In this document: positions 1 through 5,444 of the stretch, piece after piece
How positions within the stretch are numbered: position 1 is the stretch's first letter
Layout of the letters: the number at the start of each line of letters is the position of its first letter
Source: Nitrosomonas eutropha
GTDB taxonomy: Bacteria; Pseudomonadota; Gammaproteobacteria; Burkholderiales; Nitrosomonadaceae
Length of the DNA: 5,669 nt
Assembly: GCA_014584635.1 (NCBI GenBank)
Contig: JACTML010000012.1
Coordinates: forward strand, 1 to 5,669
Direction: 5' to 3'
Notes under the pieces: model-generated
The model's input: the letters and a program-made list of their open reading frames with translations, nothing else
Database searches by the model: none
Told to the model about the DNA's origin: nothing
Position numbers and translations under genes: made by a program

Positions 1-202
1 TATGGAAAAACTGCGAACGTAAACTCAATACCAGCTTGCAGCTCATTCATTTGGCTTTCTTGGCACTATTACTCAGAAGATCGTAAACGGGCTCTAAGAG
101 GTTTTTATAATTCGCACACAAGGTTGGCAAAGAAGTAGATTTTACTAGTTGCGAAAATCCTAAAACATCACATATCGCAACAAAACGCTCAGCAATAGCC
201 AT
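1..202 (-). pseudogene. 5' part of a cyclase-homology-like gene, apparently frameshifted, truncated by window edge
   Basis: The frame opens at ATG 202-200 and gives 51 residues before TGA at 49-47. The start is well fixed: an in-frame TGA (205-203) lies immediately upstream, and GGGAG at 215-211 sits 8 nt away. The N-terminus contains FVAICDVLGFSQLV (residues 7-20). This resembles the first metal-binding strand of class III nucleotidyl-cyclase-like proteins (pattern F-x-D-I/V-x-G-F-S/T, with D12 as the candidate metal ligand). The next part expected of the family appears in the -1 frame from about position 50 to the left edge, reading NELQAGIEFTFAVFP, which resembles the segment leading to the second conserved motif. 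The two frames overlap at ATGA. A frameshifted gene is the simplest reading; two coupled ORFs or programmed slippage are alternatives. The family call is from memory of the motif, and catalytic activity cannot be judged. Confidence 0.42.
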
Positions 203-229
203 TCATGTCACTCCCATAGAAAACGTGGC

Positions 230-236
230 TGTCAAG
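230..236 (+). repeat. IS left terminal inverted repeat core
   Basis: TGTCAAG is the exact reverse complement of CTTGACA at 1300-1306. Read outward on the minus strand it contains TTGACA (235-230), a consensus -35 hexamer pointing at the cyclase-like gene. No good -10 hexamer lies 16-18 bp further on: the best placed bases are AGTGAC. Confidence 0.6.
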
Positions 237-319
237 TTTCGTGTGATGATGCGCCATTACGCAGCTGTCCACTGTTCCAGTCACATGCCATTCTGCCTGA
301 ATTGATCCAACAGCTTACA

Positions 320-325
320 AGGGAG
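320..325 (+). promoter_or_regulatory. Ribosome binding site deciding the transposase start
   Basis: AGGGAG lies 8 nt upstream of the in-frame CTG at 334-336. No comparably spaced Shine-Dalgarno sequence precedes the first in-frame ATG (418), where the preceding bases are plainly coding for the helix-turn-helix. This argues that the original start was an ATG at 334, now read as CTG. Confidence 0.5.
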
Positions 326-333
326 TCTGCACC

Positions 334-1365
334 CTGACACGCATCCACAGCAACGCTCGAACGACCCTGCTTACGCGAGAAGAAATTCGCAACTGCGGCC
401 TGTCGATCAAAGAAATCATGGTGCGCTACAGCATCAGCAAAAGCACAGCGATCAAATGGCGCAGACGTGATGATTTCGAGGATCGCTCACATCGTCCTGA
501 CACGCTTTCCACCACACTCACCGTAGCGCAGGAAGCCATAGTCTGTGCTTTGCGAACCACTCTGCTTTTGCCGTTGGATGATCTGCTTGCCATTACCCGT
601 CAATACATCAACCCCAAGGCATCGCGCTCGGGTCTGGGCCGTCTGCTGCGACGCGAGAGCATCAGCAACCTGAAGGTTCTGGTTGCTGCACAAACGCCTG
701 AAGGTGAACAGCCGAAAAAGAAAGGCTTCAAGGATTACGAACCCGGCTATTTTCATATGGACATCAAATATCTGCCCAGAATGTCCGATGAAGAAAGCCG
801 CAGCTATCTGTTTGTCGCCATCGACCGCGCTACGCGCTGGGTGTTCATTCATATCTATCCGAACCAGACAGAGGATAGCAGTGTCGATTTCCTATCCCGG
901 TTGGAGCACGCTTCTCCGGTCAAGATCAGGAAGCTGCTGACCGACAACGGCAGCCAGTTTACCGACCGCTTTACCAGCAAAGCCAGGACTCCGAGTGGCG
1001 AACATGCATTTGATCGGCGTTGCACGGCACTGAGGATCGAACACCGGCTGATTCCACCACGTACACCACAGATGAATGGTATGGTAGAGCGTTTTAATGG
1101 CAGAATCAGCGAAGTACTGCAGCAAACCCGCTTTGCCAGCGCCGCTGAATTGGCCAGCACATTGCAAAATTACCTGAAACTGTACAATCAGCATATCCCG
1201 CAGCGTGCACTTGGGCATATTGCACCGGTCGATGCAATGACAGAATGGTGTAAAAAATCACCAGAATTATTCAAGAAAAAAGTTTATAAACAGGCGGGTC
1301 TTGACACCGGAAAATTTGCCTCACATTATCACATTGTGGGTGTGCAACTGGACTGGCGTTTTTAG
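334..1365 (+). CDS. IS481-family DDE transposase, CTG start and extended C-terminus
   Basis: Catalyses excision and integration of the surrounding IS through a DDE (RNase H-like, rve) core. Counting from CTG 334 the product is 343 residues. Residues about 10-42 form a helix-turn-helix (SIKEIMVRYSISKSTAIKWR) for binding the inverted repeats. The catalytic triad is visible as D143 (HMDIKYL), D204 (LTDNGSQFT) and E252 (NGMVERFNG). The 47-residue D-E spacing includes the TSKARTPSGEHAFDRRC insert that, as I recall, is normal for this IS481 subgroup. The frame is open back to a stop at 298-300. The first in-frame ATG, at 418, would remove the first half of the helix-turn-helix, so I chose CTG 334 on the basis of AGGGAG at 320-325. 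The last 18 residues are encoded outside the inverted repeat, in flanking DNA. The core is intact, but the start suggests poor or lost expression. An automatic annotation would probably give 418-1365. Confidence 0.82.
   Translation: MTRIHSNARTTLLTREEIRNCGLSIKEIMVRYSISKSTAIKWRRRDDFEDRSHRPDTLSTTLTVAQEAIVCALRTTLLLPLDDLLAITRQYINPKASRSGLGRLLRRESISNLKVLVAAQTPEGEQPKKKGFKDYEPGYFHMDIKYLPRMSDEESRSYLFVAIDRATRWVFIHIYPNQTEDSSVDFLSRLEHASPVKIRKLLTDNGSQFTDRFTSKARTPSGEHAFDRRCTALRIEHRLIPPRTPQMNGMVERFNGRISEVLQQTRFASAAELASTLQNYLKLYNQHIPQRALGHIAPVDAMTEWCKKSPELFKKKVYKQAGLDTGKFASHYHIVGVQLDWRF
1300..1306 (-). repeat. IS right terminal inverted repeat core
   Basis: CTTGACA mirrors TGTCAAG at 230-236. It lies inside the transposase reading frame, encoding part of the GLDT tetrapeptide that in this family usually marks the very end of the conserved protein. 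This supports placing the element's end here, upstream of the actual stop codon. Confidence 0.6.
1301..1329 (+). promoter_or_regulatory. Candidate outward-facing hybrid promoter at the IS right end
   Basis: The right inverted repeat supplies a perfect -35 hexamer, TTGACA (1301-1306). After 17 bp of mostly flanking DNA comes CATTAT (1324-1329), which matches 4 of 6 positions of the -10 consensus. Such a promoter would fire rightward into the 3' end of mltB, on the antisense strand. Outward hybrid promoters of this kind are known for several IS families; activity here is inference from the bases alone. Confidence 0.3.
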
Positions 1366-1376
1366 AGAGAAAATAT

Positions 1377-2453
1377 CTAAAAAGATCTGGCTGTACGAAT
1401 TGCTCTGGCGAGTTCAAAAACGGACATGGCATAGAAGGTGCTGCGGTTATAACGTGTAATCACATAAAAATTTCTGAATCCCAGCCAGAACTGGCGATTG
1501 CCGTGACTGTTCAATTCCAGCAAGGCTGATAACGTGTCATCTGCGATTGAGTCAAGCGGAACAATACCGGCTTCGTGTAATTCCCTGACTGAATGTAATG
1601 GCTCCACGCCGGCATCCAGGAACTCCTGAAAGTTTTTTGACCTGATTCGTGCACGAACCGCTATTGGTTTGTCCGCTCCCCATCCGTGCTGCTGCAGATA
1701 ATTACCTACGCTGCCTATTGCATCCGCAGCACTCCCGGATAAATCAATTTTTCCATCGTGATTAAAGTCCACTGCATAACGTCTGTAGCTTCCCGGCATG
1801 AACTGAGGAATACCGATTGCACCAGCATAAGAACCCTTGATACTCAGCAGATCGAATTTCTGTTCTCTTGCCAGTAATAAATACTGCTCCAGTTCCTCAC
1901 GGAAATAATCCGCTCTTCTGGGAAAATCAAACGCCAGTGTCGTTAACGCATCCATGACACGATGACCACCCATTGCCGATCCGTAAGCTGTCTCAATTCC
2001 GATAATCGCAATGATGATTTCTTCGGGGACTCCGTAAATTTTTTTCGCCTGCTCCAACTCACTGGCATATTTGTTCCAGAAATTGACGCCTCCCCTGATG
2101 CGCTGCATATTAACGAACCGCTTCCGGTATTCGTCCCAGGCAATTGCTGAAGCGGGTGCGGAAATCAGTTTGAGAACATCCGGGCGAAAATCTGTCCGGG
2201 AAAAAATTTTCTCCAGTTCATCTTTGTCGAATTGGTGACGATCCGCCATCTGCACGATAAAATCCCTGATCTCCGGACGCAAGGCGGAGGAAGGTTGTGC
2301 AGCCAGGCAAGATGAACCATAAGCAATCAAAGCCACCAATACATATAAAAAAAGCAGATGGCTAAAGCGATGGTTTCGCTTGACTCGTCCAGGTGAATTT
2401 TTAACCGGAAAGCGCACAAATACTGAATAGATCGGGCGGGAAGCGTAGCTCAT
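1377..2453 (-). CDS. mltB: Membrane-bound/periplasmic lytic murein transglycosylase B-like
   Basis: Cleaves the MurNAc-GlcNAc bond of peptidoglycan to give 1,6-anhydromuropeptides, acting in the periplasm. From ATG 2453 the protein is 358 residues. A basic N-region is followed by a hydrophobic segment (about 32-45) and LAA before Q53, a likely signal-peptidase I site. C49 is preceded by GSS, a poor lipobox, so a lipoprotein is doubtful. The SLT_2 catalytic domain fills the rest: IGIETAYG with catalytic E154 (E. coli MltB E162 equivalent), GAIGIPQFMP (211-220), the EF-hand-like DFNHDGKIDL (229-238), and YNRS (335-338) near the end. The frame also extends 15 bp upstream to a TTG at 2468, but the first ATG is preferred; neither has a strong Shine-Dalgarno. 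Its stop lies 11 bp from the convergent transposase stop, and no clear terminator is visible. The family call is very secure; the B subtype and exact start are less so. Confidence 0.92.
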   Translation of the reverse strand: MSYASRPIYSVFVRFPVKNSPGRVKRNHRFSHLLFLYVLVALIAYGSSCLAAQPSSALRPEIRDFIVQMADRHQFDKDELEKIFSRTDFRPDVLKLISAPASAIAWDEYRKRFVNMQRIRGGVNFWNKYASELEQAKKIYGVPEEIIIAIIGIETAYGSAMGGHRVMDALTTLAFDFPRRADYFREELEQYLLLAREQKFDLLSIKGSYAGAIGIPQFMPGSYRRYAVDFNHDGKIDLSGSAADAIGSVGNYLQQHGWGADKPIAVRARIRSKNFQEFLDAGVEPLHSVRELHEAGIVPLDSIADDTLSALLELNSHGNRQFWLGFRNFYVITRYNRSTFYAMSVFELARAIRTARSF

Positions 2454-2785
2454 TTGCGAAAATTCCAAAAATATTGGCAGATTTATTGATTTGACTGTTA
2501 TTGTAAGTATAATAAATAAATTGTTCAGGATTTTATTGTTGCAGCATAATCACGATAAAGCTATTTTGTTAATTCTTGAAATAGAAACAAAAAACTGCAT
2601 AGTTTATTTATCACCCGCCTGTTCTTTTCTGTAGTATACAAATATAGAATCACTCTCAGCCCGGACTGCCCCTAACGACTGTTTCGGACATTATGATGAT
2701 CGAGTTCGGCTAACTGATCAGCTGCAATAAACTGCAACTGTCATCAACATTCACTTTAATCCAGAAAACTTAAAAAGAGGATTCC
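2454..2785. other. AT-rich divergent intergenic region between mltB and trxA
   Basis: This 332-bp gap holds no credible gene: all frames are stopped often. It must carry the promoters of both flanking genes. The best plus-strand match is TTGATT (2486-2491)/TATAAT (2508-2513). On the minus strand TATACT (2511-2506) is a good -10 for mltB but lacks a recognisable -35 17 bp upstream. The trxA-proximal half (about 2640-2785) is less AT-rich and has a short direct repeat CTGCAA around 2723-2738, with no clear operator or terminator. Just before trxA is the binding site AGAGGA (2776-2781). Confidence 0.6.
2486..2513 (+). promoter_or_regulatory. Candidate sigma70 promoter, possibly for trxA
   Basis: TTGATT (2486-2491), a 16-bp spacer and a perfect TATAAT (2508-2513). 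A start near 2520 would leave a leader of roughly 265 nt before trxA, which is long, so a closer promoter is possible (TATAGA at 2643-2648 lacks a good -35). The sequence is AT-rich, so chance matches are expected. Confidence 0.35.
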
Positions 2786-3112
2786 ATGAGTCAACATATT
2801 CACTATGTTACAGATGCAACTTTTGAAGCAGAAGTATTGCAATGTTCACTCCCGGTGCTGGTCGACTACTGGGCTGAATGGTGCGGACCATGCAGAATGA
2901 TCGCGCCTATTCTGGATGAAATCGCAAATGAGTACGACGGCCGCCTCAAAGTAGCCAAACTGAATATTGATGAAAATCAATCTACTCCGCAAAAGTACGG
3001 TATCCGCGGGATACCCACTCTGATGCTGTTCAAGAATGGAAATATCGAGGCTACAAAGGTCGGAGCTTTATCAAAATCCCAGCTGACAGCATTCGTTGAT
3101 GGCCATCTGTAA
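2786..3112 (+). CDS. trxA: Thioredoxin 1
   Basis: Cytoplasmic dithiol-disulfide oxidoreductase; reduces ribonucleotide reductase, PAPS reductase, peroxiredoxins and other targets, and is recycled by thioredoxin reductase. At 108 residues it has the usual bacterial length. The active site WCGPC is at 32-36 (C33 and C36), in the context [10 protein letters not shown] typical of TrxA. Buried D27, K58 and the cis-proline P77 (in GIPTL) are all in place, so a complete single-domain fold is expected. C20 is an additional cysteine outside the active site. The start is supported by AGAGGA at 2776-2781. rho follows 222 bp downstream on the same strand, the order also seen in E. coli and many proteobacteria. 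No strong terminator separates them, so part of rho transcription may come from the trxA promoter. Confidence 0.97.
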   Translation: MSQHIHYVTDATFEAEVLQCSLPVLVDYWAEWCGPCRMIAPILDEIANEYDGRLKVAKLNIDENQSTPQKYGIRGIPTLMLFKNGNIEATKVGALSKSQLTAFVDGHL

Positions 3113-3334
3113 AGCCAGCTGCAAGTATTGATGCAGGTCGAATAAGTTGCATACAACCATCGTATCCTGGTATTCGGCCAATTCTGTTTCCTCAGAGCGC
3201 GCACAGCATCACTCAAGATTATAATTTTTATCATTTGATGTTGTGCAAACCGGCAAATAACTCCACGAACCTCGCAGCACGCTCTGAAATATTTCCTGTC
3301 CTCCGCACTTTTTTGATCTTCAAGAGTCACTTTC
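3113..3334 (+). promoter_or_regulatory. Leader region of rho, C-rich and G-poor, with a possible short ORF
   Basis: No gene of normal size fits here. By hand count the last about 94 nt (3241-3334) have roughly twice as many C as G (about 29 to 14) with many YC dinucleotides, the composition Rho prefers for loading. This is consistent with autogenous attenuation, which is established for E. coli rho. TATAAT at 3220-3225 has no matching -35 hexamer. A 36-codon frame starts at ATG 3238 and stops at 3346-3348, overlapping the rho start, but it has no Shine-Dalgarno. The weak AAGAG (3322-3326) lies 8 nt before the rho ATG. Confidence 0.4.
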
Positions 3335-4594
3335 ATGCGTTTATCTGATTTAAAAAGCATTCACGTTTCAGAACTGGTAAAAATGGCTGTCTCGAACGAT
3401 ATTGAGGGAGCCAACCGAATGCGCAAGCAGGATCTGGTTTTTGCTCTTCTGAAAAATCAGGCGCGTAAAGGTGAAAGTATATTCGGCGAAGGTACGCTGG
3501 AAATTCTGCAGGATGGTTTCGGATTTTTACGCTCCCCGGATACATCCTACCTTGCCGGACCTGATGATATTTACATTTCTCCCAGTCAGATCCGTCGTTT
3601 TAATCTGCATACCGGCGATTCAATAGATGGCGAAATACGGCCTCCCAAAGAAGGAGAGCGTTATTTTGCACTGGTCAAGATAGATAAGGTTAATAACGAA
3701 CCTCCCGAAAATTCCAAGCGTAAGATACTGTTTGAAAATCTGACACCTCTTTTTCCGACCGAGCGTCTGACGCTGGAGCGCGATATTAAGTCCGAAGAAA
3801 ATATTACAGGACGGATTATTGATTTAATCGCACCCATCGGAAAAGGTCAGCGCGGGCTGTTAGTGGCCAGCCCCAAATCGGGCAAAACAGTCATGCTGCA
3901 GCATATTGCACATTCAATTGCGGCCAATTATCCGGACGTAATACTGATGGTGCTGTTGATCGACGAGCGTCCCGAGGAAGTTACGGAAATGGTGCGATCT
4001 GTCAGAGGAGAAGTCATCTCGTCAACTTTTGATGAATCAGCAGCCCGCCATGTTCAGGTAGCGGACATGGTGATCGAGAAAGCCAAAAGACTGGTTGAAC
4101 ACAAAAAAGATGTTGTTATTCTGCTGGATTCGATTACCCGCCTTGCACGCGCTTATAACACGATTGTTCCCGCATCCGGCAAGGTATTAACCGGTGGAGT
4201 GGATGCAAATGCATTGCAACGCCCCAAACGCTTTTTTGGCGCTGCCCGCAATATCGAAGAAGGTGGATCGCTCACCATTATCGCCACCGCGCTGGTAGAC
4301 ACCGGTTCACGTATGGATGATGTGATTTATGAGGAATTCAAGGGAACCGGCAATATGGAGATTCACCTTGATCGCCGCATGGCGGAAAAACGTATTTACC
4401 CCGCCATTAATGTAAACCGTTCAGGAACCCGTCGAGAAGAACTGCTCATACCTTCCGAAATCCTGCAGAAAATATGGATTTTACGTAAACTGCTTTATCC
4501 AATGGACGAAATGGACGCAATGTCCTTCTTGCTGGACAAGATTAAGGCCACAAAAAACAACGCTGATTTTTTCGATTCAATGCGACGTGTGTAA
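3335..4594 (+). CDS. rho: Transcription termination factor Rho
   Basis: Hexameric RNA-dependent ATPase and 5'-3' translocase that loads on C-rich untranslated RNA and terminates RNA polymerase. Its 419 residues equal E. coli Rho, and key motifs fall at the same numbers. The N-terminal helical domain (about 1-45) is followed by the cold-shock-like primary RNA-binding domain with DGFGFLR (60-66) and a second aromatic patch (Y110, F111). In the RecA-like core, Walker A is SPKSGKT (179-185, K184, T185), where E. coli has PPKAGKT. Further motifs are E211 in DERPEEVT, Walker B LLDS with D265, the Q-loop [10 protein letters not shown] (279-288), the R-loop region around R326 (K in E. coli), and the arginine finger R366 in SGTRRE. 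Residues around the bicyclomycin pocket look conserved. There is no Asn- or Ser-rich insertion of the kind seen in some phyla. It lies between trxA and rpmE. Confidence 0.98.
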   Translation: MRLSDLKSIHVSELVKMAVSNDIEGANRMRKQDLVFALLKNQARKGESIFGEGTLEILQDGFGFLRSPDTSYLAGPDDIYISPSQIRRFNLHTGDSIDGEIRPPKEGERYFALVKIDKVNNEPPENSKRKILFENLTPLFPTERLTLERDIKSEENITGRIIDLIAPIGKGQRGLLVASPKSGKTVMLQHIAHSIAANYPDVILMVLLIDERPEEVTEMVRSVRGEVISSTFDESAARHVQVADMVIEKAKRLVEHKKDVVILLDSITRLARAYNTIVPASGKVLTGGVDANALQRPKRFFGAARNIEEGGSLTIIATALVDTGSRMDDVIYEEFKGTGNMEIHLDRRMAEKRIYPAINVNRSGTRREELLIPSEILQKIWILRKLLYPMDEMDAMSFLLDKIKATKNNADFFDSMRRV

Positions 4595-4639
4595 TTTCAC
4601 GGAGGAACACGCCCGCCAATCAAGATACAATCATGCCAG

Positions 4640-4668
4640 TTGCAGCTGTACTTATCTTAAGTGATAAT
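4640..4668 (+). promoter_or_regulatory. Candidate sigma70 promoter for rpmE
   Basis: TTGCAG (4640-4645), an exact 17-bp spacer and GATAAT (4663-4668; 5 of 6 to consensus). A start near 4675 would give a leader of about 40 nt to the rpmE ATG, which carries its own Shine-Dalgarno at 4703-4707. Both hexamers lie inside the inverted repeat that follows rho. Confidence 0.42.
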
Positions 4669-4683
4669 AGCTGCCTTTTATTT
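4642..4683 (+). terminator. Stem-loop with T-rich tail after rho
   Basis: GCAGCT (4642-4647) pairs with AGCTGC (4669-4674), and inside it TTATC (4652-4656) pairs with GATAA (4663-4667) around the loop TTAAGT. The tail is C then TTTTATTT (4676-4683). It begins 47 bp after the rho stop. The internal loop is asymmetric (GTAC against T), so the hairpin is only moderately stable and read-through into rpmE is plausible. Confidence 0.5.
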
Positions 4684-4713
4684 AGCACCTACCAGATAAA
4701 ACAAGGATATCAA

Positions 4714-4926
4714 ATGAAAGAAGGTATTCATCCCGAGTATCACGAAATAACCGTAACATGCAGCTGCGGCAACGAATTTAAAACACGATCCGTTTTGAGC
4801 AAACCTTTACATATTGAGGTTTGTTCGTCTTGCCATCCGTTCTACACAGGCAAGCAGAAAATTGTGGATACAGCGGGCCGGGTTGAAAAATTCAATCAGA
4901 AATACGGAAGATACTTACAGAAGTAG
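4714..4926 (+). CDS. rpmE: 50S ribosomal protein L31, zinc-binding (C+) form
   Basis: Component of the large ribosomal subunit that contributes to the intersubunit bridge at the central protuberance. It has 70 residues, the normal length. The four zinc-ligand cysteines of the C+ type are all present: C16 and C18 in CSCG, C37 and C40 in CSSC. They sit in the family framework [15 protein letters not shown] and [20 protein letters not shown]. The start at ATG 4714 is chosen because AAGGA (4703-4707) is 6 nt upstream and the family begins MK-x-x-IHP. An in-frame ATG at 4633 would add 27 residues encoded by the stem-loop and leader, which is not credible. rpmE directly after rho on the same strand is common in betaproteobacteria. 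Zinc limitation often swaps C+ for C- L31 paralogues; no Zur-like operator could be identified here. Confidence 0.97.
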   Translation: MKEGIHPEYHEITVTCSCGNEFKTRSVLSKPLHIEVCSSCHPFYTGKQKIVDTAGRVEKFNQKYGRYLQK

Positions 4927-4934
4927 CTATCGAA

Positions 4935-4957
4935 AAGCAGCGGGATTTTTGCTGCTT
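4935..4957. terminator. Stem-loop after rpmE, possibly bidirectional
   Basis: AAGCAGC (4935-4941) pairs perfectly with GCTGCTT (4951-4957) around the 9-nt loop GGGATTTTT, starting 8 bp after the rpmE stop. The plus-strand tail GTTGCATT is poor in T. The minus-strand copy ends GCTGCTTTTC, giving a short T run, so it could also stop transcripts arriving from the convergent gene at 5145-5387. Confidence 0.45.
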
Positions 4958-5144
4958 GTTGCATTACGCTATTCAGGTCAAGACATTCTTTCCATCCGGA
5001 ATAAGGTACTCTGAGCGAAGCAGCACCCTTACCAGCTTTATCTGCATCCGGATTGCTATCTTGACAGGGTAAGCTTTTTACTTATCCGACAGATGCACAA
5101 CGCTTGCAACATCTAGCTCTTTCGATCATACGTGCTCCTGTTTT

Positions 5145-5387
5145 TTATTCGCGACGGGATCGAGATTGTGAATATAATCGGGAATGCTCTGCACAGCAGA
5201 AATTATGGCCATTCCCGGTAATACTTTCGCTTTCCGGATGATGCACCCCGCAGTACGCACAACGCACCATATTTTCAGCTGCTCTTGCAGCTGTATCCGC
5301 TGAATGTTTTTGTCTTCGCTGAAATGGTTTGAACAACCAGAAAACCAGGAAAACAACAGCAAGCAGAATGATCCACTTGAAGATCAT
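5145..5387 (-). CDS. PP0621-like small membrane-anchored Cys/His-rich protein
   Basis: Function unknown. The 80-residue protein has one N-terminal transmembrane helix (about 3-19, IFKWIILLAVVFLVFWL), then a basic stretch (KPFQRRQK) that should keep the rest cytoplasmic, and a C-terminal motif MVRCAYCGVHHPESE followed by HNFCCAEHSRLY. C43, C46, C64 (or C65) and H68 form a plausible zinc or treble-clef-like site. This arrangement matches what I remember as the PP0621 family, widespread in beta- and gammaproteobacteria. The start ATG 5387 has AAGGTGA (5400-5394) upstream on the minus strand. It follows ftsB by 57 bp with no clear terminator or promoter between, so cotranscription with ftsB is likely. 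It converges on rpmE, 218 bp away. A frame shifted by one base over the same stretch (5126-5362) lacks the motif and is not real. Confidence 0.82.
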   Translation of the reverse strand: MIFKWIILLAVVFLVFWLFKPFQRRQKHSADTAARAAENMVRCAYCGVHHPESESITGNGHNFCCAEHSRLYSQSRSRRE

Positions 5388-5444
5388 AAATCTTCACCTT
5401 CGTGTTGTTGTATTGCAGTAAATGCAAATATTACAGCAAAAAAT

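Larger units (their letters stand above)
230..1306 (+). mobile_element. IS481-family insertion sequence (about 1077 bp)
   Basis: One long DDE-transposase frame is bracketed by a short inverted repeat: TGTCAAG at 230-236 and CTTGACA at 1300-1306, with further scattered matches inward (CG at offset 11-12, TG at 15-16). Ends beginning TGT and a length near 1.1 kb are usual for the IS481 family. I find no convincing direct repeat at the junctions: the left flank ends in ACGTGGC and the right flank starts CCGGAAAA. The exact ends could therefore be off by a few bases, or the target duplication may be lost. The element lies between the 3' end of mltB and the 5' end of the cyclase-like gene. Without it those two minus-strand genes would be about 100 bp apart. 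Confidence 0.72.

Noticed and set aside
1..138. Plus-strand frame open from the left edge to TAG at 136-138 (45 codons).
   Set aside because: It is antisense to the cyclase-like frame, resembles nothing I recognise, and the minus strand has a start, a ribosome binding site and a motif.
760..1100. 47-residue gap between the second Asp and the Glu of the transposase as an anomaly.
   Set aside because: The insert with PSGEHAFD is, as far as I recall, typical of an IS481 subgroup, so it is not unusual.
2454..2468. TTG at 2468 as the mltB start.
   Set aside because: It adds only five residues without a better ribosome binding site; ATG at 2453 is preferred.
2491..2513. TTGACT (2491-2496) paired with TATAAT (2508-2513).
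   Set aside because: The spacer is only 11 bp; TTGATT at 2486 gives a workable 16 bp.
4601..4606. Strong Shine-Dalgarno-like GGAGGA just after rho.
   Set aside because: No start codon lies within 5-12 nt; the next ATG (4633) is too far away and is not a gene start.
4633..4713. In-frame upstream extension of rpmE from ATG 4633.
   Set aside because: It has no Shine-Dalgarno, lies over the stem-loop and promoter, and L31 normally starts at the MK-x-x-IHP found at 4714.
5028..5079. CTTACC/GGTAAG inverted repeat followed by TTTTT as a second terminator after rpmE.
   Set aside because: The 6-bp stem encloses a 34-nt loop with no stable inner hairpin, too weak to call.
5061..5089. Perfect TTGACA (5061-5066) as a promoter.
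   Set aside because: No acceptable -10 at 15-19 bp spacing and no plus-strand gene downstream.
5388..5444. Imperfect inverted repeat (GCAGTAA/TTACAGC) between ftsB and the PP0621-like gene.
   Set aside because: It has one mismatch in a short stem and no T run on the minus strand, so it is not a terminator for ftsB.
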